A stretch of DNA of 26,228 nt, taken from assembly GCF_025567095.1 (NCBI RefSeq), contig NZ_JAOQJH010000039.1, one strand, 5' to 3'. Below the pieces are notes generated by a model. That model saw only the letters and a list, made by a program, of their open reading frames with translations, made no database searches and was not told the DNA's origin. Position numbers and translations under genes: made by a program. Source of the stretch: Anthropogastromicrobium aceti. GTDB lineage: Bacteria; Bacillota; Clostridia; Lachnospirales; Lachnospiraceae. This document shows, piece by piece, positions 7,089 to 14,863 of the stretch (position 1 is the stretch's first letter; every line of letters starts with the position of its first letter).

Positions 7089-7112
7089 GTAAGAGTACCT
7101 GACACTCGTACC
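7089..7112. repeat. 24-bp direct repeat, copy 2
   Basis: It begins GTAAGAGTACCTGACACTCG and matches 1339-1362 at 22 of 24 positions. It lies between the terminator and the promoter of the B12 operon. It contains GGTAC-type arms (on the complement GGTACGAGTGTCAGGTACTC), resembling the small REP-like repeats spread in many bacterial genomes. Confidence 0.6.
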
Positions 7113-7136
7113 TTCCGGTATTAGTAAAAAATTAGA

Positions 7137-7165
7137 TTGAACTTACCAGTAAAATATGCTATAGT
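7137..7165 (+). promoter_or_regulatory. Promoter of the B12 operon
   Basis: TTGAAC (7137-7142), a 17-bp spacer and TATAGT (7160-7165) form a good sigma-A-type promoter. Transcription would start near 7172, about 14 nt before the riboswitch P1 stem. Confidence 0.75.
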
Positions 7166-7185
7166 AAGATAAAATTAAATATGAA

Positions 7186-7355
7186 GTGTTCAGGTGTCGG
7201 AGCAATCAACTGCGATTGGCTCCGGTGAAAAGGGAAACAGGTGCAAATCCTGTACGAACTCGTCACCGTGATAGGGAGCAGGAGCCGCAAAATCACTGGG
7301 AAACTGGGAAGATGGCCGATGCGATGATCTTAAGCCGGGAGACCTGCCTGAACGC
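7186..7355 (+). promoter_or_regulatory. Cobalamin riboswitch (aptamer)
   Basis: The P1 stem GTTCAGG (7188-7194) pairs perfectly with CCTGAAC (7347-7353). Inside lie the conserved core GGTGCAAATCC (7243 onward), the GTCACCGTGATAGGGAGC arm and the B12-box-like AGCCGGGAGACCTGCC (7333 onward). These are hallmarks of the AdoCbl-class cobalamin riboswitch, which turns genes off when B12 is bound. A 14-nt hairpin GAAAC-gaaa-GTTTC follows at 7362-7375. The apparent ORF across this RNA is spurious. Confidence 0.93.
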
Positions 7356-7408
7356 TGTACAGAAACGAAAGTTTCAGACCACGAGTAAAAAGGTTGTACG
7401 TTTGGATT

Positions 7409-7438
7409 TGCAAAATTGATAGAGGCATTGATTTTGCA
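7409..7438 (+). promoter_or_regulatory. Hairpin between aptamer and terminator (possible expression-platform part)
   Basis: TGCAAAAT (7409-7416) pairs perfectly with ATTTTGCA (7431-7438). It lies in the leader between the aptamer and the terminator. Its role as a spacer or antiterminator component is inferred only. Confidence 0.4.
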
Positions 7439-7455
7439 GATTTATTTGTGTACGG

Positions 7456-7497
7456 CTCTTTCTCTGACAATGGATCAGAAAGGAGTCTTTCTTTTTG
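7456..7497 (+). terminator. Riboswitch-controlled intrinsic terminator
   Basis: CTCTTTCTCTGA (7456-7467) pairs with TCAGAAAGGAG (7475-7485), giving 11 bp with one bulged C. A U-rich run TCTTTCTTTTT follows. It lies 130 nt upstream of the first gene, consistent with B12-dependent transcription termination. Confidence 0.75.
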
Positions 7498-7627
7498 TAT
7501 GCATTTTATCATTTTTTTGATGACTGCTGGAAAAATCATGGTTGGAAGCAAATCGTTTTTGTCTGCTTTATATTTGATTGGAAAAAGCAGAAAAACTGCA
7601 AAAAAAAGAAAGGCTAGGTAAGCAAAC

Positions 7628-8863
7628 ATGAGAAGAAGAAATCTGGCAGTACTGGTATCCCTGTCACTGATGGGCACTATGAGCATGACAGGCTATGCAG
7701 CAAGTGAGAAGGAGACAACAACCGAGGCAGCAAGCACTGAGGCAGGATCAACTGAGGCAGGATCAACTGAGGCAGAAAGTAAATCAGCAGATCAGGAAGC
7801 AGCAGACAAGGTTGCAGATCTGATTGATGCAATTTATGTTCAGGAGAGAACCGATAAGACCGATGAGCAGTGTAAGGAAGCAAAGGAAGCGTGGGACGCA
7901 TTGACTGACGCACAGAAGGAGCTTGTTGAGGGTGAGAACGCTGATCCGGATTACTTCGGAAGAGATACAGGTGATGCTTCTAAGGATGATCCGAGAAACG
8001 GTGATGAGATCGGTGAGAATGAGATTCTTGTTGTAAGCTTTGGTACTTCCTTTAATGACAGCCGTGCTGCTGATATCAAGGGAATTGAGGATGCATTGCA
8101 GGAAGCATATCCAGATTGGTCTGTAAGACGTGCATTTACAGCACAGATAATCATAAATCACGTACAGGCTCGTGATGGCGAGTGTATTGATAATGTTGAG
8201 CAGGCACTTGACCGCGCAGTTGATAATGGTGTAAAGAATCTTGTTATTCAGCCAACCCATCTGATGCATGGTGCAGAATATGATGAGCTTATGGATGCAG
8301 TAGAGGAGTATGAGGACAAGTTTGAGTCTGTAAAGGTTGCTGAGCCGCTTTTAGGTGAGGTTGGCGACGATGCTGCTGTAGTAAATGATGACAAGAAAGC
8401 AGTTGCAGAGATCCTGACTGCTGAGGCAGTTGAGAAGGCAGGCTATGATAGTCTGGATGCAGCAAAGGAAGATGGTGTTGCATTTGTATTTATGGGTCAC
8501 GGAACTTCTCATACAGCAAAGGTATCCTACAGCCAGATGCAGACTCAGATGAATGACCTTGGATATGAAAATGTATTTATTGGAACTGTAGAGGGTGAGC
8601 CGGAGGAGACTGCATGCGAGAATGTTATTGATGCAGTATCAGAGGCTGGTTACACAAAGGTTATCCTTCGTCCATTGATGGTTGTTGCCGGTGATCACGC
8701 AAACAACGATATGGCAGGTGAGGATGAAGATTCATGGTTAAGTCAGTTTGAGGCATCTGAAAAGTTTGAAAGTGTAGATACTCAGATCTTTGGTCTTGGT
8801 GAGATCGAGGGTATCCAGAAGCTTTACATTGATCATACCGCAGCTGTAATCAACGAGCAGTAA
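7628..8863 (+). CDS. cbiK: Exported CbiK-like sirohydrochlorin/tetrapyrrole metal chelatase
   Basis: The protein has 411 residues. Residues 1-24 form a signal peptide (MRRR, hydrophobic core, TGYA|AS cleavage site) and there is no lipobox. A Ser/Thr/Glu/Ala-rich linker with STEAG repeats covers about residues 30-50. A helical segment (ADKVADLIDAI ... AKEAWDALTDAQKELV, about 56-100) resembles small accessory domains of Gram-positive surface proteins. The chelatase domain runs from about 130 to the end, with VVSFGTSFNDSR, His211 in QPTHLMHGAEY, His291 in FMGHGTSH and His357 in AGDHANND. His211 and His291 match the two catalytic histidines of CbiK. CbiK normally inserts Co(II) into sirohydrochlorin in the cytosol, but this one should act outside the membrane. 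It is the first gene behind the riboswitch. Confidence 0.88.
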   Translation: MRRRNLAVLVSLSLMGTMSMTGYAASEKETTTEAASTEAGSTEAGSTEAESKSADQEAADKVADLIDAIYVQERTDKTDEQCKEAKEAWDALTDAQKELVEGENADPDYFGRDTGDASKDDPRNGDEIGENEILVVSFGTSFNDSRAADIKGIEDALQEAYPDWSVRRAFTAQIIINHVQARDGECIDNVEQALDRAVDNGVKNLVIQPTHLMHGAEYDELMDAVEEYEDKFESVKVAEPLLGEVGDDAAVVNDDKKAVAEILTAEAVEKAGYDSLDAAKEDGVAFVFMGHGTSHTAKVSYSQMQTQMNDLGYENVFIGTVEGEPEETACENVIDAVSEAGYTKVILRPLMVVAGDHANNDMAGEDEDSWLSQFEASEKFESVDTQIFGLGEIEGIQKLYIDHTAAVINEQ

Positions 8864-8899
8864 TTAAAAATACATAAAAGCAAAGGGCATAGCAATTAT

Positions 8900-9892
8900 A
8901 TGAGAAGAAAAAATATCGCTGTAGTTGGTATGCTGTTAGTGACCTGTCTGTCATCCGTTGGATGCGGACAGAAGAAAGATAAGCAGGAGTCTTTGGCAGC
9001 AACAAAGACTTCTGCTTTCGAGACAGCATCCGAAAAGCAGACAGAAGAGAAGACGGAAAAAGAAACAATTAAAGAGACAAGCAAGGAAACTTTAAAAGAA
9101 ACTGAAACAGAGACAGAAAAAGAAACTGAAAGTAAGACCGAGGCAGATACAAAGACGGCAGTTTCTGAATCTGATGAATTGGCAGATGGTGTCTACACTG
9201 CCGATTTTAACACTGACAGCAGTATGTTCCATGTAAATGAAGCATGTGATGGAAAGGGTACGCTGACTGTTAAGGATGGAGAGATGACACTACATGTCTC
9301 ACTGGCATCTAAGAAAATTTTAAATCTGTATTATGGACTGGCAGAGGATGCAGCAAAGGATGGCGCACAGCTTTTAGATCCAACTACAGATAGTGTAACA
9401 TACAGCGATGGAATGACAGAGGAAGTGTATGGCTTTGATATTCCAGTTCCGGCACTTGATGAAGAATTTGATGTTGCTCTTATTGGAACAAAGGGAACAT
9501 GGTATGATCATAAGGTAAGCGTATCTAACCCAGAGCCAAAAGAAGATGATGCAAAGAGTGCAGTTGACCTTGAAGATGGCACTTATACAGCAGAGGTTAC
9601 GCTTGAGGGTGGAAGTGGCAGAGCTACTATTGAATCTCCGGCAACAATTACAGTTAAGGATGGTGTGGCAACAGCTTCTATCGTATGGAGCAGTCCAAAC
9701 TATGATTATATGATTGTAGACGGCAAAAAGCTTTTTCCTGTTAACACAGAGGGAAATTCAGTGTTTGAGATTCCAGTTGCTTCATTTGATACGGAACTTG
9801 ATGTGATTGCCGATACAGTAGCAATGAGCAAGCCGCATGAGATTGAATATACGCTTGCTTTTGATTCTTCTACAATCAAGACGGCAGAGTGA
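8900..9892 (+). CDS. Surface lipoprotein with two related beta-rich domains (NEAT/iron-transport-associated-like)
   Basis: The protein has 330 residues and starts at ATG 8900. A lipoprotein signal ends at Cys22 (LSSVGC). A Glu/Thr/Lys-rich linker of about 60 residues follows. Domain 1 (about 94-212) begins LADGVYTADF and domain 2 (about 220-328) begins LEDGTYTAEV. Both share TxTVKDG, an FDIPV or FEIPV strand and a following D-E-L/F-DV segment, so they are tandem copies of one Ig-like fold. Domain 2 has YDYMIVDGKKLFP, with tyrosines placed as in heme-binding NEAT domains. NEAT-like binding of a tetrapyrrole or corrinoid is plausible but not shown. The gene lies between the exported chelatase and the ABC importer, and its stop overlaps the next start (TGATG). 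Confidence 0.7.
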   Translation: MRRKNIAVVGMLLVTCLSSVGCGQKKDKQESLAATKTSAFETASEKQTEEKTEKETIKETSKETLKETETETEKETESKTEADTKTAVSESDELADGVYTADFNTDSSMFHVNEACDGKGTLTVKDGEMTLHVSLASKKILNLYYGLAEDAAKDGAQLLDPTTDSVTYSDGMTEEVYGFDIPVPALDEEFDVALIGTKGTWYDHKVSVSNPEPKEDDAKSAVDLEDGTYTAEVTLEGGSGRATIESPATITVKDGVATASIVWSSPNYDYMIVDGKKLFPVNTEGNSVFEIPVASFDTELDVIADTVAMSKPHEIEYTLAFDSSTIKTAE

Positions 9893-11085
9893 TGAGAAGA
9901 GAAAGCTTACTTGTAGGTTGTGCGCTGATCGGTACGTTAACGTTATTTTCTGGGTGTAGAACAGCACAAAAAAGTAATGAGAAGCAAATCCTGACAAAAA
10001 TAGAGTCAAATGCGGATGAGAGCGCATCAGAAAATAAAACTAGCAAGCAGAATGTGTTGGGAGAGCCGACTGGCAGCATGGCTCTTTCCTATGCCGAAAA
10101 TTTTTCAGTGGATTATTATGGTGATTATACCCTGTTAAAGACAAAGGACGGCACACAGATTTTGACTGTGCCAGAGGACAAGGATATACCAGATAATCTT
10201 GATGAAGATATTGTTGTATTGGAGCAGCCAGTGGATGGAATTTATCTGGTTTCATCAGCTGTTATGGATATGTTTCGAGAGCTAGGTGCGCTGGATTGCA
10301 TCCAATTTTCTGGCCAGAAGGCAGAAAATTGGTATATTGATGAGGCAAAGGAGGCAATGGAGCAAGGAAAAATGCTCTATGCTGGTAAATATAGCAGCCC
10401 TGATTACGAATTGTTAGTCTCAAAAAAATGTTCACTTGCGATCGAGAACAGCATGATTCTTCATTCACCAGAGGTCAAGGAAATGCTGGAAGATTTTGAT
10501 ATTCCAGTCATTATCGAGTATTCGAGTTATGAGACGCATCCACTTGGCCGTGTCGAGTGGATTAAATTTTTTGGTGCGCTGACTGGAATGGAAGAGGAGG
10601 CAGAAAAAGCCTTTGAAAAACAGACAGAGATTGTAAAGCATGTCACAGCGACAAAGAAGACTGACAAGACGGTTGCATTTTTCTATATTACCTCAAATGG
10701 TCTTGTCCAGGTGCGCCAGAGCAACGACTATATTCCTAAAATGATTGAGCTTGCTGGGGGACGCTATATATTTGAAAACCTGGGAGATGATTCAAAGCGC
10801 TCAACAATGAATATGCAGGTTGAGGAATTTTATAACCAAGCAAAGGATGCCGACTATTTGATTTACAACAGTACGATTGATGGTGGTGTAAAGTCAGTTG
10901 ATGAGCTTATAGAAAAATGTTCAGTTTTATCTGATTTTAAAGCAGTAAAAAGTGGTGACGTCTGGTGTACCGAAAAGGATGTCTACCAGCAGTCGATGTC
11001 GATTGGCTTTTTAATTGAAGACATTCACAACATGCTTCAAGGTGCAGATGATAAAGAAATGAACTATTTGTATCGTTTGGACTAA
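9892..11085 (+). CDS. ABC transporter substrate-binding lipoprotein (BtuF/FhuD-like, class III)
   Basis: The start is ATG 9892, which shares its A with the TGA stop of the preceding gene (TGATG), indicating translational coupling. A GTG at 9889 is less likely. The product has 397 residues with a lipoprotein signal peptide ending at Cys22 (LFSGC). The mature part shows the two-lobe pattern of metal-chelate/cobalamin binding proteins: VDGIYLVSSAVMDMFRELGALD near residue 110, YSSPDYELLVSKKCSLAIEN near 165, and HPLGRVEWIKFFGALTG near 218, which is typical of the helix linking the lobes. It should deliver ligand to the adjoining BtuC-like permease. Cobalamin, cobinamide or another tetrapyrrole is expected from the riboswitch context, but the sequence does not fix the ligand. 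Confidence 0.85.
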   Translation: MRRESLLVGCALIGTLTLFSGCRTAQKSNEKQILTKIESNADESASENKTSKQNVLGEPTGSMALSYAENFSVDYYGDYTLLKTKDGTQILTVPEDKDIPDNLDEDIVVLEQPVDGIYLVSSAVMDMFRELGALDCIQFSGQKAENWYIDEAKEAMEQGKMLYAGKYSSPDYELLVSKKCSLAIENSMILHSPEVKEMLEDFDIPVIIEYSSYETHPLGRVEWIKFFGALTGMEEEAEKAFEKQTEIVKHVTATKKTDKTVAFFYITSNGLVQVRQSNDYIPKMIELAGGRYIFENLGDDSKRSTMNMQVEEFYNQAKDADYLIYNSTIDGGVKSVDELIEKCSVLSDFKAVKSGDVWCTEKDVYQQSMSIGFLIEDIHNMLQGADDKEMNYLYRLD

Positions 11086-11151
11086 TAAATAAAACATGAC
11101 GCGTGAACAGTACACAGCTTTGCCAATTTTTGGAAAGGAGATTGCCTTACA

Positions 11152-12171
11152 ATGGAACAAAAACGAAAAATAAGATACATAATTGTATTTCTCCTTTTAG
11201 GAGGCTGTGTGGTGCTGCTTTGTGTATTAAATATCTGCATTGGAAGCGTTTCAATTACTGTTTTCGATATTTTGGCATCCATTCAGGGAAAAACAGTTGA
11301 AAATGCCAGGATTCTGTGGGATATTCGTATGCCCAGAATGCTGGCTGCTCTGATTCTCGGAGGAGCGCTTGGCCTGGCAGGTTATCTATTGCAGACCTTT
11401 TTTCATAACCCGATCGCGGGACCGTTTGTTCTTGGTATTTCCTCTGGTGCAAAGATGACCGTATCGGTTGTCATGGTATTTTTGATGGGACAGGCTATTA
11501 GCGTAAGTTCTGGAATGATGATTGTGGCAGCATTTGTTGGGGCAATGATTTCAATGGGATTTGTGCTACTGGTATCGCGAAAGGTCGACAGTATGGCTAT
11601 GCTTGTTGTCGCCGGCGTAATGATCGGCTACATCTGCTCAGCCATAACGGAACTTGTCGTGACCTTTGCAGATGATGCGCAAATTGTTAATCTTCATAAC
11701 TGGTCAAGAGGCAGTTTTTCAGGCACAACCTGGGATAATGTGACTGTGATGGCAGTCACTGTGGTAGTGACATCGTCAGCCGTTTTTCTATTGTCAAAGC
11801 CGCTTAGCGCATATCAGCTGGGTGAATCGTATGCGAAAAATCTTGGCGTGAATGTAAGGGGACTTCGCACGGCTATGGTACTTCTTTCAAGTATTCTTTC
11901 TGCGTGTATCGTGGCATTTGCAGGACCGATTTCTTTCGTAGGGATTGCAGTGCCGCATTTGGCAAAGCAGTTTCTTTCCAGTACAAAGCCGATCTTAATG
12001 ATTCCGGCATGTTTCTTAGGAGGAAGTGTATTCTGCTTATTTTGTGACCTGCTGGCAAGAACGGTGATGGCACCGACAGAGCTTAGTATCAGCACAGTTA
12101 CCGCAATTTTCGGTGCACCGATTGTACTTTGGATTATGATTCGCAGAAATAAAGAAAGAACGGCGGAGTAA
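11152..12171 (+). CDS. FecCD/BtuC-family ABC transporter permease
   Basis: The protein has 339 residues and starts at ATG 11152 behind AAGGAG. It has about ten hydrophobic segments, the usual number in this family. Signature sequences include RMPRMLAALILGGALGLAG (from about residue 60), LLQTFFHNPIAGPFVLGISSGA and GPISFVGIAVPHLAK near residue 260, which is the coupling region contacting the ATPase. It forms the membrane channel of a metal-chelate, heme or cobalamin importer with the adjacent lipoprotein and ATPase. A 66-bp gap separates it from the binding-protein gene, and 12 bp separate it from the ATPase gene. Confidence 0.92.
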   Translation: MEQKRKIRYIIVFLLLGGCVVLLCVLNICIGSVSITVFDILASIQGKTVENARILWDIRMPRMLAALILGGALGLAGYLLQTFFHNPIAGPFVLGISSGAKMTVSVVMVFLMGQAISVSSGMMIVAAFVGAMISMGFVLLVSRKVDSMAMLVVAGVMIGYICSAITELVVTFADDAQIVNLHNWSRGSFSGTTWDNVTVMAVTVVVTSSAVFLLSKPLSAYQLGESYAKNLGVNVRGLRTAMVLLSSILSACIVAFAGPISFVGIAVPHLAKQFLSSTKPILMIPACFLGGSVFCLFCDLLARTVMAPTELSISTVTAIFGAPIVLWIMIRRNKERTAE

Positions 12172-12183
12172 GAGGAATTTAAG

Positions 12184-13290
12184 ATGAGTGAAAAAGGATA
12201 TCTTCAAACGAAAAAACTTTGCGTCGGCTATCAAAAGCACATAGTGGTAGATAATATAGAAATTTCTCTTGAACAGGGTGAGATTCTCACATTGATTGGT
12301 CCAAACGGTGCAGGAAAGTCAACTGTATTAAAGAGCATTGCCAGACAGCTTGAAACACTTGGCGGAAGTATTTATCTCGATCAGAAAGAACTATCAAGGC
12401 TGTCAGGACAACAGTTGTCACAGAGCATGGCAGTCGTAATGACACAAAAGCTTCGCGCAGAAAAAATGACATGTGAGGATGTAGTTGCGACAGGCCGCTA
12501 TCCTTATACGGGGCGTTTTGGAATCCTTTCTTCGTCCGATTGGAAGGTGATAAAGGAAGCAATGGAATTGGTGCAGGTAACACAGATAAAGGATCTTGAC
12601 TTTAACAAAATCAGCGATGGACAGCGTCAGCGCGTCATGCTTGCGCGTGCGATTTGTCAGGAGCCGCAGATTTTGATCTTAGATGAACCGACCTCCTATC
12701 TGGATGTGAAATATAAGCTTGAATTTTTATCAATTCTACAGGAAATGAAGCACCAGAAAAAGTTGACAGTCATCATGTCACTTCATGAGTTAGACCTCGC
12801 TGAGCGCATTTCCGATCAGATTCTTTGTGTAAATGGAACAACGCCAGAGCGTTTCGGAACACCACAGGAAATTTTTATAAAAGGATATATTTCGAAGCTG
12901 TTTGGCATCTCGTCAGGAAGCTTCGATGAGAAAACCATGAATGCAGAGCTGCCAAAGCCTTGTGGAAAGCCATCTGTTTTTGTCATCGCCGGTGACGGGA
13001 CCGGGCGAAACATTTACAGAAAGCTGCAGCGAAAAAACATTCCATTTGCCACAGGCATTCTCTTTGAAAACGACCTCGATTATCCAGTCGCACAGGCACT
13101 CGCCACTAATGTAATCGCATCAAAAAGCTTCGAGCCAATAAAAGGCACGACGCTAGAAGCCGCGAAAGATACGCTAAGTGAGTGCGACCATGTAATCTGC
13201 TGCCGATCGCATTTCGGCACCTTCGAGAAAGCCAATGAAGAACTTCTTTCCTATGCAAAGCAGTTGGGAATAAACCTATTGACATGGTAG
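12184..13290 (+). CDS. ABC transporter ATP-binding protein with extra C-terminal domain
   Basis: The protein has 368 residues and starts at ATG 12184 behind GAGGA. The ATPase domain has Walker A GPNGAGKST (39-47), the signature SDGQRQR starting at Ser144, Walker B ILDEP with Asp167-Glu168, and H-loop His201. BtuD/FecE proteins usually end at about 250-270 residues. Here a further 105 residues follow, from about 263 (KPSVFVIAGDGTGRNIYRKL). They include a glycine-rich loop, ENDLDYPVAQALATNVI and ICCRSHFGTFEKANEEL, suggesting an alpha/beta domain that may bind a nucleotide or sense the ligand. The extension is in frame with no sign of fusion by error. It completes the importer of the operon. Confidence 0.9.
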   Translation: MSEKGYLQTKKLCVGYQKHIVVDNIEISLEQGEILTLIGPNGAGKSTVLKSIARQLETLGGSIYLDQKELSRLSGQQLSQSMAVVMTQKLRAEKMTCEDVVATGRYPYTGRFGILSSSDWKVIKEAMELVQVTQIKDLDFNKISDGQRQRVMLARAICQEPQILILDEPTSYLDVKYKLEFLSILQEMKHQKKLTVIMSLHELDLAERISDQILCVNGTTPERFGTPQEIFIKGYISKLFGISSGSFDEKTMNAELPKPCGKPSVFVIAGDGTGRNIYRKLQRKNIPFATGILFENDLDYPVAQALATNVIASKSFEPIKGTTLEAAKDTLSECDHVICCRSHFGTFEKANEELLSYAKQLGINLLTW

Positions 13291-13356
13291 TTTATCAATG
13301 CTAAGATACCAAAGGCAGAGATAGAGAAACATGCAAAAGGAAAAGGCAGGAAAGAA

Positions 13357-14133
13357 ATGTTAAATCAGTTTTCAAGAACACAGCTTTTATTGGGAAAAGA
13401 GGGAATGGATGCGCTTGCAGGAGCTAAAGTAGCCATTTTTGGCATTGGCGGTGTTGGCGGCTATGTGGTAGAAGCACTTGCAAGAAGTGGCGTTGGTTCT
13501 TTTGTAATTGTAGATGATGATAAAGTATGCTTAACTAACATCAACCGTCAGATTATAGCAACAAGAAAGACAATCGGAAAATATAAGGTAGAGGTCATGA
13601 GAGACCGAATTCTGGAAATCAATCCAGATGCGAAGGTAGAGATGCGCCAGTGCTTTTATCTGCCTGAGAATGCGCATGAATTTGATTTTTCTGAATATTC
13701 CTATGTGGTAGATGCGGTTGATACTGTTACAGCAAAGATCGAAATCATCATGCGTGCACAGGCGGCAGGCGTTCCTGTGATTAGCTGCATGGGTGCAGGA
13801 AACAAGCTTGATCCGACACAATTTCATGTTGCAGATATTTATAAGACAACGATGTGTCCTCTTGCAAAGGTTATGCGCCATGAGTTAAAAAAGCGCGGTG
13901 TCAAGAAGTTAAAGGTTGTCTATTCAACTGAAAAGCCAGTGCGTCCATTGGAAGATATGAGCGTAAGCTGTCGTTCTCACTGTGTATGCCCTCCAGGAAC
14001 AGCGCATAAGTGTACCGAGAGAAGAGACATTCCAGGAAGTGTTGCATTTGTGCCGCCAGTGGCAGGACTGATTTTGGCAGGAGAGGTCATCAAAGATTTG
14101 ACAGCAGGTACCTTAACGATAAAAGGCGAATAA
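13357..14133 (+). CDS. tcdA: tRNA threonylcarbamoyladenosine dehydratase (TcdA/CsdL)
   Basis: The protein has 258 residues and starts at ATG 13357 behind AGGAAAG. It is a ThiF/E1-like ATP-binding enzyme with GIGGVGGYV (about 31-39), DDDKVCLTNINRQ (about 53-65) and DAVDTVTAK (about 125-133). The later CMGAGNKLDPTQF and the C-terminal SVAFVPPVAGLILAGEVI match TcdA rather than ThiF or MoeB. TcdA dehydrates t6A37 of tRNA to the cyclic ct6A form in the cytosol. It has no known role in B12 metabolism, so its place here is probably genomic neighbourhood, with transcription shared from the riboswitch operon. A clear terminator follows 37 bp downstream. Confidence 0.88.
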   Translation: MLNQFSRTQLLLGKEGMDALAGAKVAIFGIGGVGGYVVEALARSGVGSFVIVDDDKVCLTNINRQIIATRKTIGKYKVEVMRDRILEINPDAKVEMRQCFYLPENAHEFDFSEYSYVVDAVDTVTAKIEIIMRAQAAGVPVISCMGAGNKLDPTQFHVADIYKTTMCPLAKVMRHELKKRGVKKLKVVYSTEKPVRPLEDMSVSCRSHCVCPPGTAHKCTERRDIPGSVAFVPPVAGLILAGEVIKDLTAGTLTIKGE

Positions 14134-14170
14134 ACGACTAAGAAAATTAAATGAATATAATAGCGAAACT

Positions 14171-14201
14171 CCCGTCAGCTTTATTTGCTGACGGGTTTTT
14201 T
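14171..14201 (+). terminator. Intrinsic terminator between tcdA and cbiC
   Basis: CCCGTCAGC (14171-14179) pairs perfectly with GCTGACGGG (14187-14195) and is followed by six T. The cbiC ribosome binding site AGGAGG begins only 7 bp further on (14208), leaving no space for a promoter downstream of the hairpin. Confidence 0.88.
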
Positions 14202-14218
14202 GTTAGCAGGAGGCTTAG

Positions 14219-14863
14219 ATGAAAACAGAATTTGTTCTTCCGGGTGAAATTGAAAAGCGAAGCTTTGAGATCATCGCAGCGGAATTAAAGGAGCGAAATA
14301 TCAAGTTGGATAATAAACTGGCACCAGTGATATGCCGCGCTATACACACGACAGCCGATTTTGATTATGCACATACACTTGTATTTTCAGAAGGTGCGCT
14401 TGATAAGCTAAAGGAGCTTATAAAAAGCGGAGCAGCGATTGTGACAGATACAAATATGGCGTTGTCTGGAATCAATAAAAAAACATTAGCCGCGTTTGGA
14501 TGTGAAGCAAAATGTCTTATGGCAGATGAGGCAGTAGCAAAACTGGCAAAGGAGCAGAAGACAACGCGTGCGGCCGTTAGTATGGAGATTGCTGCATCTT
14601 GGAATAAGCCAACCATATTTGTGGTAGGAAATGCACCGACTGCGCTGATGAAACTTTATGAAATGTACCAGGCAGGATTATATAAGCCAGCTTTTATAAT
14701 AGGTGTTCCAGTAGGATTTGTAAACGTAGTGGAAGCAAAAGAAGAAATCATGGAGACTGACATTCCTTATATTATAAATAAAGGAAGAAAAGGTGGAAGC
14801 AATGTGGCAGCAGCCATCTGCAATGCAGTTCTCTATGAGCTTTCTGGACGAAAATGCGTATGA
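14219..14863 (+). CDS. cbiC: Cobalt-precorrin-8 methylmutase CbiC
   Basis: The protein has 214 residues and starts at ATG 14219 behind AGGAGG (14208-14213). It moves the C-11 methyl group to C-12, converting cobalt-precorrin-8 to cobyrinate. The catalytic His43 lies in CRAIHTTADFDY, the position known from CobH. The conserved VTDTNMALSGINK (about 79-91) and IGVPVGFVNVVEAKE (about 160-174) are present, and the length is normal. It opens the second part of the B12 block and overlaps cbiD by 4-10 bp. Confidence 0.95.
   Translation: MKTEFVLPGEIEKRSFEIIAAELKERNIKLDNKLAPVICRAIHTTADFDYAHTLVFSEGALDKLKELIKSGAAIVTDTNMALSGINKKTLAAFGCEAKCLMADEAVAKLAKEQKTTRAAVSMEIAASWNKPTIFVVGNAPTALMKLYEMYQAGLYKPAFIIGVPVGFVNVVEAKEEIMETDIPYIINKGRKGGSNVAAAICNAVLYELSGRKCV

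Noticed and set aside
7186..7419. Open frame of 77 codons across the riboswitch
   Set aside because: It lies entirely in the structured cobalamin aptamer and leader, and its translation is the familiar artefact of reading this RNA. There is no ribosome binding site.
9030..9170. Glu/Thr-rich repeats as a possible tandem DNA repeat or frameshift
   Set aside because: It is an in-frame low-complexity linker of a lipoprotein, as in many surface proteins.
14156..14161. TATAAT as a promoter for cbiC
   Set aside because: No -35 box at a suitable distance, and transcription would begin at the terminator hairpin.
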